A program made the position numbers and the translations under genes. The notes beneath the pieces are model-generated. The model searched no databases and was not told the origin of the DNA. It saw only the letters and a program-made list of their open reading frames with translations. DNA of 64,000 nucleotides from Sphingomonas spermidinifaciens (lineage in GTDB: Bacteria > Pseudomonadota > Alphaproteobacteria > Sphingomonadales > Sphingomonadaceae), in assembly GCF_002351485.1 (NCBI RefSeq), contig NZ_NWMW01000001.1, positions 434,001-498,000 of the forward strand. The letters are read 5' to 3'. Shown here in pieces: positions 35,622 through 44,213 of the stretch (position 1 is the first letter of the stretch; each line of letters starts with the position of its first letter).

Positions 35622-35646
35622 GGAACAAGTCGCCCGCGCGGCGGTT
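35622..35646 (+). promoter_or_regulatory. Candidate EcfG-type (general stress) promoter
   Basis: GGAAC at 35622-35626 and GTT at 35644-35646 are separated by 17 bp, resembling the GGAAC-N16/17-cGTT consensus of the alphaproteobacterial stress sigma factor EcfG. The base before GTT is G rather than the preferred C. It lies 37 bp upstream of the ompA-like ATG. Confidence 0.4.
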
Positions 35647-35682
35647 GCCGCCGCCATCGAACCAGAACAGGAGGAACCTTCC

Positions 35683-36360
35683 ATGCACCTTCGCCAGCGG
35701 ATCGGCATCGTCGCCGTCATCGCTTCCCTCGGCGTCACGAGCGCCTGCGTCACCGATCCCGAGACCGGCGAGCGCCGCATCTCGAAGGCGGCGATCGGCG
35801 GCCTCGGGGGCGCGTTCGGCGGCTATCTGCTCGGAGACATCGTCGGCGGTCGTCGCGACCGGACCGAGAAGATCGTCGGCGCCGGCATCGGCGCGCTCGC
35901 GGGCGCCGGCATCGGCGCGTACATGGACCGGCAAGAGCGCGAGTTGCGCGAGCGGACCGCCGGCACCGGAGTCGAGGTCGTGCGACGCGGGGACGAGCTG
36001 GTGCTCGACATGCCCTCGGGCATCACCTTCGGCTTCGACAGCAGCGCAGTGCGGCCCGAATTCCGCTCGACGCTCGATCAGGTCGCCGACACGCTGCGCC
36101 GCTACGAGCAGACCTATGTCGACGTCTACGGCCATACCGACTCGGTCGGGTCGGAGACGTACAACCAGTCGCTGTCGGAACGCCGCGCCGCCGCCGTTGC
36201 CGATTACCTGTCGAGCCGCGGCGTCCAGTCCGCTCGCCTCGCAACCCGCGGCTTCGGCGAGACCGAGCCGGTCGCCTCGAACGAGACCGAAGAGGGCCGT
36301 GCCGAGAACCGCCGGGTCGAGATCAAGCTGGTGCCCGTCACCGAGAACGACGTGGGATAG
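35683..36360 (+). CDS. OmpA family lipoprotein with glycine zipper
   Basis: A 225-residue protein. The signal sequence ends at a lipobox-like VTSAC (C22). A glycine-zipper region follows (AIGGLGGAFGGYLLGDIVGG, GAGIGALAGAGIGAYM). The C-terminal OmpA domain binds peptidoglycan and has the diagnostic VYGHTDSVGSETYNQSLSERRA and ENRRVEIKLVP. AGGAGGAA precedes the ATG. This is the common YiaD-like arrangement that ties the outer membrane to the wall. Confidence 0.93.
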   Translation: MHLRQRIGIVAVIASLGVTSACVTDPETGERRISKAAIGGLGGAFGGYLLGDIVGGRRDRTEKIVGAGIGALAGAGIGAYMDRQERELRERTAGTGVEVVRRGDELVLDMPSGITFGFDSSAVRPEFRSTLDQVADTLRRYEQTYVDVYGHTDSVGSETYNQSLSERRAAAVADYLSSRGVQSARLATRGFGETEPVASNETEEGRAENRRVEIKLVPVTENDVG

Positions 36361-36378
36361 TACGTCCCCTGCCCTCAT

Positions 36379-36460
36379 GCCGGACCTGGTCCTGCATCCC
36401 GCTTCTTCTTCTGCGATTGGAAGGAGGAGAAGAAGCGGGACACGGGGTTCAAGTCCGACG
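36379..36460. repeat. Large imperfect palindromic intergenic repeat
   Basis: The arms 36379-36411 and 36424-36460 pair over most of their length, with a central segment CCCGCTTCTTCT against GAGAAGAAGCGGG. It is the same family as the element at 24237-24315 (shared GCCGGAC and GAAGAAG sequences). It lies between the OmpA-like gene and convergent tadA. Confidence 0.65.
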
Positions 36461-36510
36461 CTGTGGGCATTCAGGATCCGGGGCCCGCTTGGTTCCTACA
36501 ATGACCCACC

Positions 36511-36993
36511 TCAGCGCCGCGCGGCGAAGAACCCCCTGAGCAGCGCCGCCGCCTCGCCCTCGCCGATGCCGGCATAGACCTCCGGCCGGTGATGGCAGGT
36601 CGGCTGGGTGAAGAAGCGCGGGCCGTGCGCCACCGCCCCGCCCTTCTCGTCCTCCGCCCCGTAATAGAGACGCCGGATGCGCGCATGGGCGATCGCGCCA
36701 GCGCACATCGCGCAGGGCTCAAGCGTGACCCACAGATCGCAGTCCTCGAGCCGGTCTCGGCCCAGCGCCGCCGCCGCCGCGCGGATCGCGACGATCTCGG
36801 CATGCGCGGTAGGGTCGGAAAGGGCGCGCGGCGCATTGGCGCCGACCGCGACCATCGCGTCGCCCCGTGTCACCACCGCGCCCACCGGCACCTCGCCCGC
36901 TCGCCCCGCCGCCGCCGCCGCATCAAGGGCGGCGCGCATCGGCTGCGGCAGGCGAAAGGCGGGCTCGAACCCCGGATTACTGCTTGGCGCCAT
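36511..36993 (-). CDS. tadA: tRNA-adenosine deaminase / nucleoside deaminase
   Basis: A 160-residue zinc deaminase. The HAE active site is H64-A-E66 in PTAHAEIVAIRAAA and the zinc cysteines are C94 and C97 in LEPCAMCAGAI. TadA converts A34 to inosine in tRNA-Arg. The ATG at 36993 overlaps the preceding small gene by 17 bp and is preceded by AAAAGG; this start adds a short leader before the family homology. Confidence 0.9.
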   Translation of the reverse strand: MAPSSNPGFEPAFRLPQPMRAALDAAAAAGRAGEVPVGAVVTRGDAMVAVGANAPRALSDPTAHAEIVAIRAAAAALGRDRLEDCDLWVTLEPCAMCAGAIAHARIRRLYYGAEDEKGGAVAHGPRFFTQPTCHHRPEVYAGIGEGEAAALLRGFFAARR

Positions 36994-37189
36994 CGGCCTT
37001 TTCGACTTGCAGCGTCGGCACCTCCACCGTCCTGTTGGTGGTGCCAAGCTCGACCTTGCCGACATCGGCCTTGAACTCGGGCGCCTGCACGACCGCCGGA
37101 CGCGTCTGGTCGATGCTGACCATGCCCAGCGACATCAACACGACGAGGACGAGGGCGACGAGCCCGACGAGGACGAGAAGGGTGCGCAT
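36977..37189 (-). CDS. Small single-pass membrane protein
   Basis: A 70-residue hypothetical protein. One N-terminal helix (LLVLVGLVALVLVVLMSLGM) is followed by a charged C-terminal tail expected in the periplasm. It overlaps tadA by 17 bp, which suggests coupled translation. I recognise no family. Confidence 0.65.
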   Translation of the reverse strand: MRTLLVLVGLVALVLVVLMSLGMVSIDQTRPAVVQAPEFKADVGKVELGTTNRTVEVPTLQVEKADGAKQ

Positions 37190-37263
37190 GGCCGGGACAT
37201 CCTATCTGCAAAATGATACGTCGCCGCAACAACGCCGCGCGACGCGCGCGGTTGCGCGACTGG

Positions 37264-37292
37264 TTGACGCGGGCGGCCCGAACGGCTAGTGG
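37264..37292 (+). promoter_or_regulatory. Candidate housekeeping promoter for rpmB
   Basis: TTGACG (37264-37269) is 17 bp from TAGTGG (37287-37292), about 50 bp before rpmB. The -35 matches the alphaproteobacterial consensus; the -10 is poor. Confidence 0.4.
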
Positions 37293-37344
37293 CGCGGCCT
37301 TTCCGGGGTTGACCCGGATCAGGTGAAACTCGGGATAGATCATC

Positions 37345-37641
37345 ATGTCGCGCATTTGCGAGCTGACCGGCAAGGGCCGGCAGGTGGGGCACAACGTGTC
37401 GCACGCCAACAACAAGACCAAGCGGACCTTCCTGCCCAACCTGCAGAACGTCACGCTGATCTCCGAAGCGCTCGACAAGGGCGTGCGCCTGCGCGTTTCG
37501 ACGCACGGCCTGCGTTCGGTCGAGCATGTCGGCGGCCTCGACAACTGGCTGGTCAAGACCAGCGACACCGACCTTTCGCTGCGCGCGCGTCGCCTGAAGC
37601 GCGAAGTCGCCAAGAAGCTGGCGGGCAACGCCGCCGCCTGA
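37345..37641 (+). CDS. rpmB: 50S ribosomal protein L28
   Basis: A 98-residue ribosomal protein ([55 protein letters not shown] segment). The length is typical of alphaproteobacteria. It stands alone with its own promoter and terminator. Confidence 0.97.
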   Translation: MSRICELTGKGRQVGHNVSHANNKTKRTFLPNLQNVTLISEALDKGVRLRVSTHGLRSVEHVGGLDNWLVKTSDTDLSLRARRLKREVAKKLAGNAAA

Positions 37642-37663
37642 TCCGTTGCGCGGTTAGGAATGC

Positions 37664-37695
37664 AAGGGCGCCGTCCTGATGGACCGGCGCCCTTT
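37664..37695 (+). terminator. Terminator after rpmB
   Basis: AAGGGCGCC and GGCGCCCTT arms with an inner TCC/GGA extension around a TGAT loop and one bulge, 23 bp after the rpmB stop. It also lies just after the convergent phytase-like gene and could serve both. Confidence 0.75.
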
Positions 37696-37709
37696 CGCAT
37701 GTGCGGCGT

Positions 37710-38681
37710 TCAGCCGTCGAGCCTGAACTTGAGCAGCAGCGTGCGCTGAACGAAGAACTGATTGTCGTCGCTGATCAGCCACAGGATCGTGCGCCCGGCC
37801 TCCTGCGTCGCGGCCACACCTTCGAAATTGTCGTGGATCGCCGGCGCCGCCAGGCGCGCGATCTCGCGGCCCTTGATATCGGCACCGGGGCGGATCGCAC
37901 CGCGCGGGATCATCGTGACGACCGTGTAGAAGCCGTGCGGCAACCCCACGCCGCGATTGAGGACGACGATCCGCCCGTCGGGCAGTTCGGCCGCGTCGAC
38001 GGGCTGGGTGCCTGAAGGCGGGCGATAGGTGAAGCCGAAGGTGCGCGTGCCGGGCGCAACGGGATCACCCGAGAAGATCAGGACGAACCGCTGCCCGCGC
38101 TTCGCATTCGCGCGGGTTTCGGCAATCGTCAGGAAACGTCCATCGGCCAACCTGACGAGCGTTTCCGGCCCGCCATTCTCCTCCCAGCCCGACATCGCCG
38201 GGGGGCGCACATGCCCGGTCGCGCGGGACAGGTCCGGCGAGTAGCGCCAGATCTCGTTCACGCGCTCGAACCCGACCCAGCTCGCCCCCGTCACCGGGTC
38301 GCGTGTCAGCGACTCGCTGTCACGATCGAGCTTCGACCAGCCGCGGCCCGGTCCCTCACCCAACGCCGAATAACGTACCCGCGCGATTCGGGCACCACCG
38401 GTCCAGTCGAACGCGAGCACGGTACCCCTGTCGCTGAGCAGGGTGATGCGCGGCGCCCTGACCGACAACGCCGAATAGCCGCCGATCGCCCGACCGCGCT
38501 CGCGCAGCTCGATTCCGTCAAGGAAGGTAAGCGCGCCGACCTGCCGCCGCGCGGGATCGTCCGGCCACGGGTGCACAGGCACTGCCCGCACCGAATTGCC
38601 AAGCGGCAACGGAACGCGCGGCTCGCCCGAGTAATCCTGAACGAAGATCAGGCAGAGGAGTACCGAAAGCGAGATACGCAT
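37710..38681 (-). CDS. Esterase-like activity of phytase family protein
   Basis: A 323-residue protein with an N-terminal hydrophobic signal (MRISLSVLLCLIFVQDYS). The phytase-like beta-propeller family is shown by LLSDRGTVLAFD, KLDRDSESLTRD, NFEGVAATQ and the C-terminal LISDDNQFFVQRTLLLKFRL. It is presumed exported. Biochemical activity of this family is poorly defined, so the name is by family only. Confidence 0.85.
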   Translation of the reverse strand: MRISLSVLLCLIFVQDYSGEPRVPLPLGNSVRAVPVHPWPDDPARRQVGALTFLDGIELRERGRAIGGYSALSVRAPRITLLSDRGTVLAFDWTGGARIARVRYSALGEGPGRGWSKLDRDSESLTRDPVTGASWVGFERVNEIWRYSPDLSRATGHVRPPAMSGWEENGGPETLVRLADGRFLTIAETRANAKRGQRFVLIFSGDPVAPGTRTFGFTYRPPSGTQPVDAAELPDGRIVVLNRGVGLPHGFYTVVTMIPRGAIRPGADIKGREIARLAAPAIHDNFEGVAATQEAGRTILWLISDDNQFFVQRTLLLKFRLDG

Positions 38682-38753
38682 GTTCCGCGGCCGTAGAGGC
38701 CGCGGCGGCCCGGCTCAACCGCGCGATTAGCTGAACATTGCCTAACAGCCGCA

Positions 38754-38775
38754 TTCAGCGTCGGCTCAATGCGAA
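38754..38775 (+). promoter_or_regulatory. Direct-repeat element upstream of glycine-zipper gene
   Basis: This matches 19 of 22 positions of 35597-35618, with two TCA-containing half-sites 11 bp apart. It starts 104 bp before the ATG (86 bp at the other gene). The two leaders also share a later AGTCGCCCGC tract, so both genes are probably co-regulated. Confidence 0.5.
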
Positions 38776-38857
38776 TCACCCATAAGAGGATCAACGACGG
38801 TGGGAAACGAGTCGCCCGCCGCCGGTTCGGATCGAACAGGGTACGAGGAGAAAGTTC

Positions 38858-39253
38858 ATGTTCAAGCAGCTCACCCTTGCCGCTGCCGCGCTGACGATGG
38901 GGACGACGGCGCTTGTCGTGCCGACTGCTCCTGCTGCGGCCCAGGGCTATTATGGCCAGGATTACGGTTATGCCGGCCAGCGCTGGCGCGACCGTCGCGG
39001 CTGGGACGACCGCCGCGGTTGGGGCGACCGCCGCTACTACGGCAACGATCGGCGCTACTATCGCAACCGCGCTCGTCAGCGCTGCAACGACGGTGACGGC
39101 GGCACGATCGTCGGCGCGATCGCGGGTGGCCTGCTCGGCAACCAGATCGCCGGCCGCGGCGACCGGACGCTCGGCACGATCCTTGGCGGCGGCGTCGGCG
39201 CCCTTGCCGGCCGCGCGATCGACCGGTCGGACCGCCCCGGCTACTGCCGCTAA
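38858..39253 (+). CDS. Glycine-zipper 2TM domain protein, exported
   Basis: A 131-residue protein with a cleavable signal peptide (TALVVPTAPAAAQ), a linker rich in Arg, Tyr and Asp with WDDRRGWGDRR repeats, and a glycine zipper (GGTIVGAIAGGLLGNQIAG, GTILGGGVGALAGRAID). It ends PGYCR; a second cysteine is in RQRCNDGD, so a disulphide is possible. The role is likely envelope integrity. Compare the lipoprotein at 25172 and the OmpA lipoprotein at 35683. Confidence 0.85.
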   Translation: MFKQLTLAAAALTMGTTALVVPTAPAAAQGYYGQDYGYAGQRWRDRRGWDDRRGWGDRRYYGNDRRYYRNRARQRCNDGDGGTIVGAIAGGLLGNQIAGRGDRTLGTILGGGVGALAGRAIDRSDRPGYCR

Positions 39254-39590
39254 CCTTCTACGCTCTCTCCAGTAGCGTAGCTGAGAGAGTCCCTCGCGTA
39301 GCGTATCGAGGGAGGGAGGCCGGTTCCTTCGGGAGCCGGCCTTCTGCTGTCTGGGGAGAACTCACCCCTCCACCCGTTTACGCTGAGCTTGTCTAACCGC
39401 TGTCCTTTCTTTTCGCGCTTGGAGAAGAAGGGCGGGTGCTTCGACATGCTCAGCACGAATGAGAGTGTTAGGCACCGGCGACGGCGAAGCCGCCGCCGTC
39501 GGTCGGGGCTTTGGCCCCGCCGACCGTACCGGGCGAACAGACCTGCCTTCGGCGGCCGGTCGGCGCGGGCATCACCCGCGCCTTCGCCCA
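39254..39590. repeat. Intergenic region with terminator and dispersed hairpins
   Basis: No gene is seen in these 337 bp. A terminator-like hairpin (39317-39342, 11 pairs with TTCG loop) lies about 65 bp after the glycine-zipper gene. Further on, GCTGAGCTTGTC and GACATGCTCAGC sequences (about 39391-39455) are imperfectly complementary, a repeat type common in sphingomonads. Another hairpin (CGGTCG..GGGC with GCCC..CGACCG) lies near 39500-39528. Confidence 0.5.
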
Positions 39591-40313
39591 TCAGTACATA
39601 TGCTGCCCGCCGTTGATGCTCAGCGTCGATCCGGTCACGAACCCAGCATCCTCGGCGCACAGGAACGCCACGCCGCGCGCGATCTCGTGCGCCTGGCCGA
39701 GGCGACCGACCGGCACCTTCGCTACGATCTTCTCGAGCACGTCGGCGGGGACCGCCGCCACCATGTCGGTGTCGATATAGCCCGGCGCGATCGCGTTGAC
39801 GGTCACGCCGAAGCGCGCGCCCTCCTGCGCCAGCGCCTTGGTAAAGCCGTGGATGCCCGACTTCGCCGCGGCATAGTTGACCTGGCCATACTGGCCGGCT
39901 TGCCCGTTGATCGAGCCGATATTGACGATCCGGCCCCATTTCCGTTCGCGCATGCCCGGGAATGTCGCCTTGGCCATGTTGAAACAGCCGCCCAGATTCG
40001 TGTCCATGACCTCCTTCCACATCTGGTAGGTCATCTTGAGCAGCGTGCCGTCGCGGGTGATGCCGGCGTTGTTGACGACGATGTCGACCGGGCCGAGATC
40101 TGCCGCCACCTTCGCCACGCCCGCCTGGCAGGCGTCATAGTCGGCGACGTCCCACTTGTACGCCGCGATGCCGGTGCGATCGGTGAACGCCTTGGCGCGC
40201 TCGTCATTGCCGGCATAGTTGGCGGCGACGGTGATGCCCGCGTCCTTGAGCGCAAGGCTGATCGCCTCGCCGATCCCGCGCGTACCCCCGGTGACGATCG
40301 CGACGCGTGCCAT
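39591..40313 (-). CDS. phbB: Acetoacetyl-CoA reductase
   Basis: A 240-residue NADPH-dependent SDR that makes 3-hydroxybutyryl-CoA for polyhydroxybutyrate. The cofactor loop is TGGTRGIGEAIS; catalytic S134, Y147 and K151 are in NIGSINGQAGQYGQVNYAAAKSG-type context (given here in part). VNAIAPGYIDTDMV and GSTLSINGGQHMY are typical of PhbB. The start is 40313 (MARVAIV). No phaA or phaC is nearby. Confidence 0.93.
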   Translation of the reverse strand: MARVAIVTGGTRGIGEAISLALKDAGITVAANYAGNDERAKAFTDRTGIAAYKWDVADYDACQAGVAKVAADLGPVDIVVNNAGITRDGTLLKMTYQMWKEVMDTNLGGCFNMAKATFPGMRERKWGRIVNIGSINGQAGQYGQVNYAAAKSGIHGFTKALAQEGARFGVTVNAIAPGYIDTDMVAAVPADVLEKIVAKVPVGRLGQAHEIARGVAFLCAEDAGFVTGSTLSINGGQHMY

Positions 40314-40375
40314 GGCTCTCTCTCCTGTCGTTTCCGTCCGACCGACCATCGGCCGCTACGGAATTGCAGGCAGGC

Positions 40376-41383
40376 CTAGCCTTGGTCGATCCACCCGGCA
40401 AGCTCGCGCGCGATGATGCCGCGCAACATTCGCATGCCGGGAGCCGAGGCGTTAAGGCACGGGAGATAGGCGAAATGCGTGCCGCCCGCTCCGGTGAATT
40501 CCTCGCGCCCGCGGATCGCCAGCTCCTCCAGCGTCTCAAGGCAGTCAGCCGAGAAGCCGGGCGCGAAGATCGCCAGACGCCGCGTTCCCTTCTGCGCCAA
40601 ATCCATCAACACCTCATCGGTCGCCGGTCCCAGCCATTTGGCCGGCCCGAAGCGCGACTGGAAGGTGACGATCAACTCGCGCCCCATCGCTTCGCCCAAG
40701 AGGCGCGCGGTCTTCTGGCACTGGCAGTGATAGGGGTCGCCCAGCATCAGCGTCCGCTGCGGCATGCCGTGAAAGCTCGCGACCAGTATCTCGGGCTCGA
40801 ACTCGAGCGCGGCGATCCCCGCCTCGATGCTTTCCTTCAATGCGGCGATATAGTGCGGGTCGTCATGATAGGGCGGAAGCGTCCGCACCGCCGGTTGCCA
40901 GCGCATGGTCGCCAGATGCGCGAACGCCTTGTCATTGGCCGTCGCTGTCGTCGCCGCGCAATATTGCGGATAGAGCGGCGCGATCAGGATACGCTCGCAC
41001 CCCTCGTCCTTCAGCGCCTGGAGCCGGTCGGCGATCGCCGGGCGGCCGTACCGCATCGCATAGTCGACCATCACGCCTGGCCCGAACGCGCCCTGAAGCG
41101 TTGCGGTCTGCTCGCGCGTGATCGCGGCCAGCGGCGAGCCGTCCTTCGTCCACACCTGCTGATAGGCATGCGCCGACTTCTTGGGCCGGGTGGTCAGCAC
41201 CAGCCCCCGTAGGATCGGCTGCCAGACGAGCGGCGGGATCTCCACCACGCGCCGGTCGGACAGGAACTCGGCCAGATAGCGGCGGACCGAGGGCACGTCC
41301 GAGCCGTCGGGCGTGCCGAGGTTTACGAGCAGCACGCCCACCTTGCGCGGGACGATCGGCGGATGGTCGGGGGGAAGCTGCAT
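40376..41383 (-). CDS. hemH: Ferrochelatase
   Basis: A 335-residue enzyme that inserts Fe(II) into protoporphyrin IX at the membrane. Family motifs are VLLVNLGTPDG, LIAPLYPQYCAATTATA, VASFHGMPQRTLMLGDPYHC and the FQSRFGPAKWLGPATDEVL block. Its ATG overlaps the stop of the molybdopterin gene by one base (TGATG), indicating coupling of two unrelated functions. Confidence 0.96.
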   Translation of the reverse strand: MQLPPDHPPIVPRKVGVLLVNLGTPDGSDVPSVRRYLAEFLSDRRVVEIPPLVWQPILRGLVLTTRPKKSAHAYQQVWTKDGSPLAAITREQTATLQGAFGPGVMVDYAMRYGRPAIADRLQALKDEGCERILIAPLYPQYCAATTATANDKAFAHLATMRWQPAVRTLPPYHDDPHYIAALKESIEAGIAALEFEPEILVASFHGMPQRTLMLGDPYHCQCQKTARLLGEAMGRELIVTFQSRFGPAKWLGPATDEVLMDLAQKGTRRLAIFAPGFSADCLETLEELAIRGREEFTGAGGTHFAYLPCLNASAPGMRMLRGIIARELAGWIDQG

Positions 41384-43602
41384 CAGGGGTTCGCCGGATC
41401 GAGGGGAAGGCGGCGCAGGCGCAGCCCCGACGCCGCCGCGACTGCGTTGGCGATGGCGGGCGCGACGGGCGGCACGGACAGGTCGGACACGCCGCCGGGC
41501 TCGGCCTCGCTGCGGATCAGCTCCACGGTGATATCGGGCAGGTCGTCGATCATCGGCAACCGCAGATCGGCAAGCGTCCGCGCGGCCGCAACCCCTGCCT
41601 TGTACCGCGTCGCACACCCTAGGGCCTGTGCGAGCCCGAAGACGAGCCCGCCCTCCAGCCGCTGGAGCACGATATCGGGGTGGACGATGCGCCCGCAATC
41701 GACCGCGGCGACCAGGCGCGAGCAGCGCACGCGCCCGCCCTCGATGCCCGCCTCGGCCAGCACGGCGATGTAAGATCCGCGAAAGGCGTGCGCGGCGATC
41801 CCTTGCCCGCTACCCGCGATGCCGCCCTGCCAGCCGCCGATCGACGCGACGGTGTTGAGGCAGTTGGCGAGCCGCGGCTGCTGCCCCAGCATGCGGATGC
41901 GGAAATAGCTGGCGTCGAACTCGGCACGCCGCGCGAGTTCGTCGATGAAACTCTCGGCAAAGAAGGCGGTGTAGCCGTGGGCACCGCCATGGAGATGGCC
42001 GGTCGGCGTACCGATCGCGGCGACGTGATGATCAACCGCCCAATTGGCGATGCCGTAAGGTGGCTCGGCGCCCCCCACTGCCGCTGCGTCCCCACCGCGC
42101 GCGGGCAGCGCAAGCGACAGGTCGGCGACGCCATCCCCCGCCATCAGCCGCGTGGCAAGCTCGCGGCCTGTTGCGGGCGCGGCGACCTTCGCGTGCCACG
42201 CCGTCACCCGCCCGTCGCGCTCCATCCGCGCGGTCATCGCCGCCCTGGCCGGGGCGCGGAAACGGTCGCGAATGATATCCTCGCCCCGGCTCCAGCTCAG
42301 CTGCACCGGACGCCCCGCCTGTTTGGCGAGCCACGCCGCCTGCTCGGCAACGAGCGTATCCAGCCCTGCTCCGAACGAACCACCAAGCTGCATCGGGATG
42401 ACACTCACCGCGTCCTCGCCGATTCCCAGCACCCGCGCCGCCGCCGCCCGTACTGCGGCCGGCGCGAGCGTGCCGATCCACAGGCGCAGCCGCCCGTCCT
42501 CGAACTGCGCCGTAGCGGCAGGCAGCTCGAGCGACGCATGAACGCCCGGCGCCGCCGCATAATGTGCGCGGAACAGCCGACGGCCCGACAGCGCGGCGTC
42601 AAGGTCGCCGACCGCCGCCACCCGCGCCCCGGGGGCCATCAGCGCCGCATCAAGCGCAGCGGCAAGGCTTTCGTCGCTCACCGGATCGCGCGTCTCAAAT
42701 CGCGGCCGCGCCGCGTCGAGCGCGCGGCGCGCGGCGAAGCTGTCGGTGGCCAGCACGGCGATCCAGCGCTCGGTCGTCACCACCTTCACCGCGCCGGGCA
42801 CAGCATCGGCGGCGGCGCGGTCGGCTGCGATCAGGCGCGTGTCGCCGAGCGGCCCCTGCCGAATCGCCGCATAGAGCATGCCGGGCAGCCGCACATCGCC
42901 CGCGAAATTGGCACTGCCGTCGAGCTTCGCCGGCGTATCGAGGCGGGTGACACTGGTGCCCGACAGGCGATTATCCTCGTCGCTGCGCAGCACCGGGCGC
43001 TTGGGCGGCGTGCGCGCCGCCGCGTCGGCTGCCAGCTCGCCGAAGCGCAGTTGCCGTGTACCCTCGACGACAAAACCGTCGCGCGTGGCGCATCTCGCTG
43101 TACTGACGCCCCAGCGCGCCACCGCCGTCTCGACCAGCATTGTCCGCGCCGCCGCCGCCGCCTCGCGCAGCGGCAGCTCGAACTGGCGCAGCGACGTCGC
43201 CCCGCCGGTCAGCATCAGTCGCGCGCCGCGTGCCGCCCTTACCGCGGGGATGACGGGCACGCGCGCATCGATACCGCCGAACAGTTCGGTCGCGGCAAGC
43301 GGATTGGCGCTGGCGACACCGATCGCCGCCGGCTCCACGCCGACCGTCCGCCAATCGGCACCGAGCTCGTCGGCGACGACCTGCGCCAGCACGGTGAACA
43401 CGCCCTGCCCATGCTCGGCGACGGGGATCGCGACGGTCAGGCGACCATCTTCAGCGATGCGGATCCACGCGCCGAAGCCGTGCTCGTCGTCGCGCACTGG
43501 TGCGGGCGTGGGGAACTGGCGCGGCCACAGGCCCCAGGCGACGATCAGGCCGAGCCCGGCGCCGCCGCCTACCAGCAGCAGCCGCCGCGTCACGCCGCTC
43601 AT
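41383..43602 (-). CDS. Molybdopterin-dependent oxidoreductase large subunit (xanthine dehydrogenase family)
   Basis: A 739-residue protein similar to the large subunit of isoquinoline 1-oxidoreductase/aldehyde dehydrogenases. The N-terminus (GVTRRLLLVGGG and a hydrophobic run) resembles a Tat signal or membrane anchor. The molybdopterin core shows MQLGGSFGAGLDTLVAEQ and LSWSRGEDIIRDRFR. The C-terminal active-site segment usually reads GxGE before PPVAPA; here it is GGVSDLSVPPVAPA with Asp at 707, so activity may be altered. No [2Fe-2S] subunit gene is adjacent. Start at 43602 has GGGGG upstream. Confidence 0.82.
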   Translation of the reverse strand: MSGVTRRLLLVGGGAGLGLIVAWGLWPRQFPTPAPVRDDEHGFGAWIRIAEDGRLTVAIPVAEHGQGVFTVLAQVVADELGADWRTVGVEPAAIGVASANPLAATELFGGIDARVPVIPAVRAARGARLMLTGGATSLRQFELPLREAAAAARTMLVETAVARWGVSTARCATRDGFVVEGTRQLRFGELAADAAARTPPKRPVLRSDEDNRLSGTSVTRLDTPAKLDGSANFAGDVRLPGMLYAAIRQGPLGDTRLIAADRAAADAVPGAVKVVTTERWIAVLATDSFAARRALDAARPRFETRDPVSDESLAAALDAALMAPGARVAAVGDLDAALSGRRLFRAHYAAAPGVHASLELPAATAQFEDGRLRLWIGTLAPAAVRAAAARVLGIGEDAVSVIPMQLGGSFGAGLDTLVAEQAAWLAKQAGRPVQLSWSRGEDIIRDRFRAPARAAMTARMERDGRVTAWHAKVAAPATGRELATRLMAGDGVADLSLALPARGGDAAAVGGAEPPYGIANWAVDHHVAAIGTPTGHLHGGAHGYTAFFAESFIDELARRAEFDASYFRIRMLGQQPRLANCLNTVASIGGWQGGIAGSGQGIAAHAFRGSYIAVLAEAGIEGGRVRCSRLVAAVDCGRIVHPDIVLQRLEGGLVFGLAQALGCATRYKAGVAAARTLADLRLPMIDDLPDITVELIRSEAEPGGVSDLSVPPVAPAIANAVAAASGLRLRRLPLDPANP

Positions 43603-43660
43603 GTCGAAGCCCCCGCCATCGCGCCGCTCTATCGGGTTGCGCGGTCCCGCGCCAGCAGCG

Positions 43661-44188
43661 TTACCGAAGCGGCTTTTCGAGCACCACGAACTCGAGGTCC
43701 GGGTCCACCGGGACGCCGAAGCGCTCGTCGCCGTGAGGGAAGGGGCGCCGCTCGCCCGTCTGCCCATAGCCCCGCCGCTCGTACCAGGCGATCAGTTCGG
43801 GCCGCTGGCGGATGACGGTCATTTCCATGACTTCGGCCGCAAAGATCGCCCGCGCCGCGTCCTCTGCCGCAGCGATCAGCGCGCGACCGAGCCCGCCGCC
43901 CTGAAGATCGGGCCGGACGGTCAACATGCCGAGATAGGCGGTGGCGGGCGGCTTGGCGGTGATCGCGACGCAGCCCGTCGGCGCATCGTCGCCGGCGATC
44001 AGGACACGCTGGGCGGGGTCGGCGATCATCTCCGCCAGCGCCGCCGCGTCGGTGCGCTGCCCGCCGAGCAGATCGGCCTCGTGCGTCCAGCCGCCACGCG
44101 CGCTGTCGCCGCGATAGGCGCTTTCGATGAGGGCATGGAGCGCGGGAATGTCGGCAGCGACGGCGGTGCGGAAACGGTCGGTTCTCAT
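43661..44188 (-). CDS. GNAT family N-acetyltransferase
   Basis: A 175-residue acetyltransferase. The acetyl-CoA-binding motif A is LGMLTVRPDLQGGGLGRALIAAAE and motif B lies around LIAWYERRGYGQTGERRPFP. The start is set at 44188 (MRTDRFRTAV), with ATG 44194 as alternative. It ends 58 bp upstream of the molybdopterin gene on the same strand and begins 25 bp after tRNA-Tyr. The substrate is unknown. Confidence 0.88.
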   Translation of the reverse strand: MRTDRFRTAVAADIPALHALIESAYRGDSARGGWTHEADLLGGQRTDAAALAEMIADPAQRVLIAGDDAPTGCVAITAKPPATAYLGMLTVRPDLQGGGLGRALIAAAEDAARAIFAAEVMEMTVIRQRPELIAWYERRGYGQTGERRPFPHGDERFGVPVDPDLEFVVLEKPLR

Positions 44189-44213
44189 GCCCATGTCCGG
44201 TGCCGCCGGCAGA

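Noticed and set aside
41680..43815. 711-codon plus-strand frame opposite the molybdopterin gene
   Set aside because: Arg- and Ala-rich shadow of a conserved gene with no recognisable motif.
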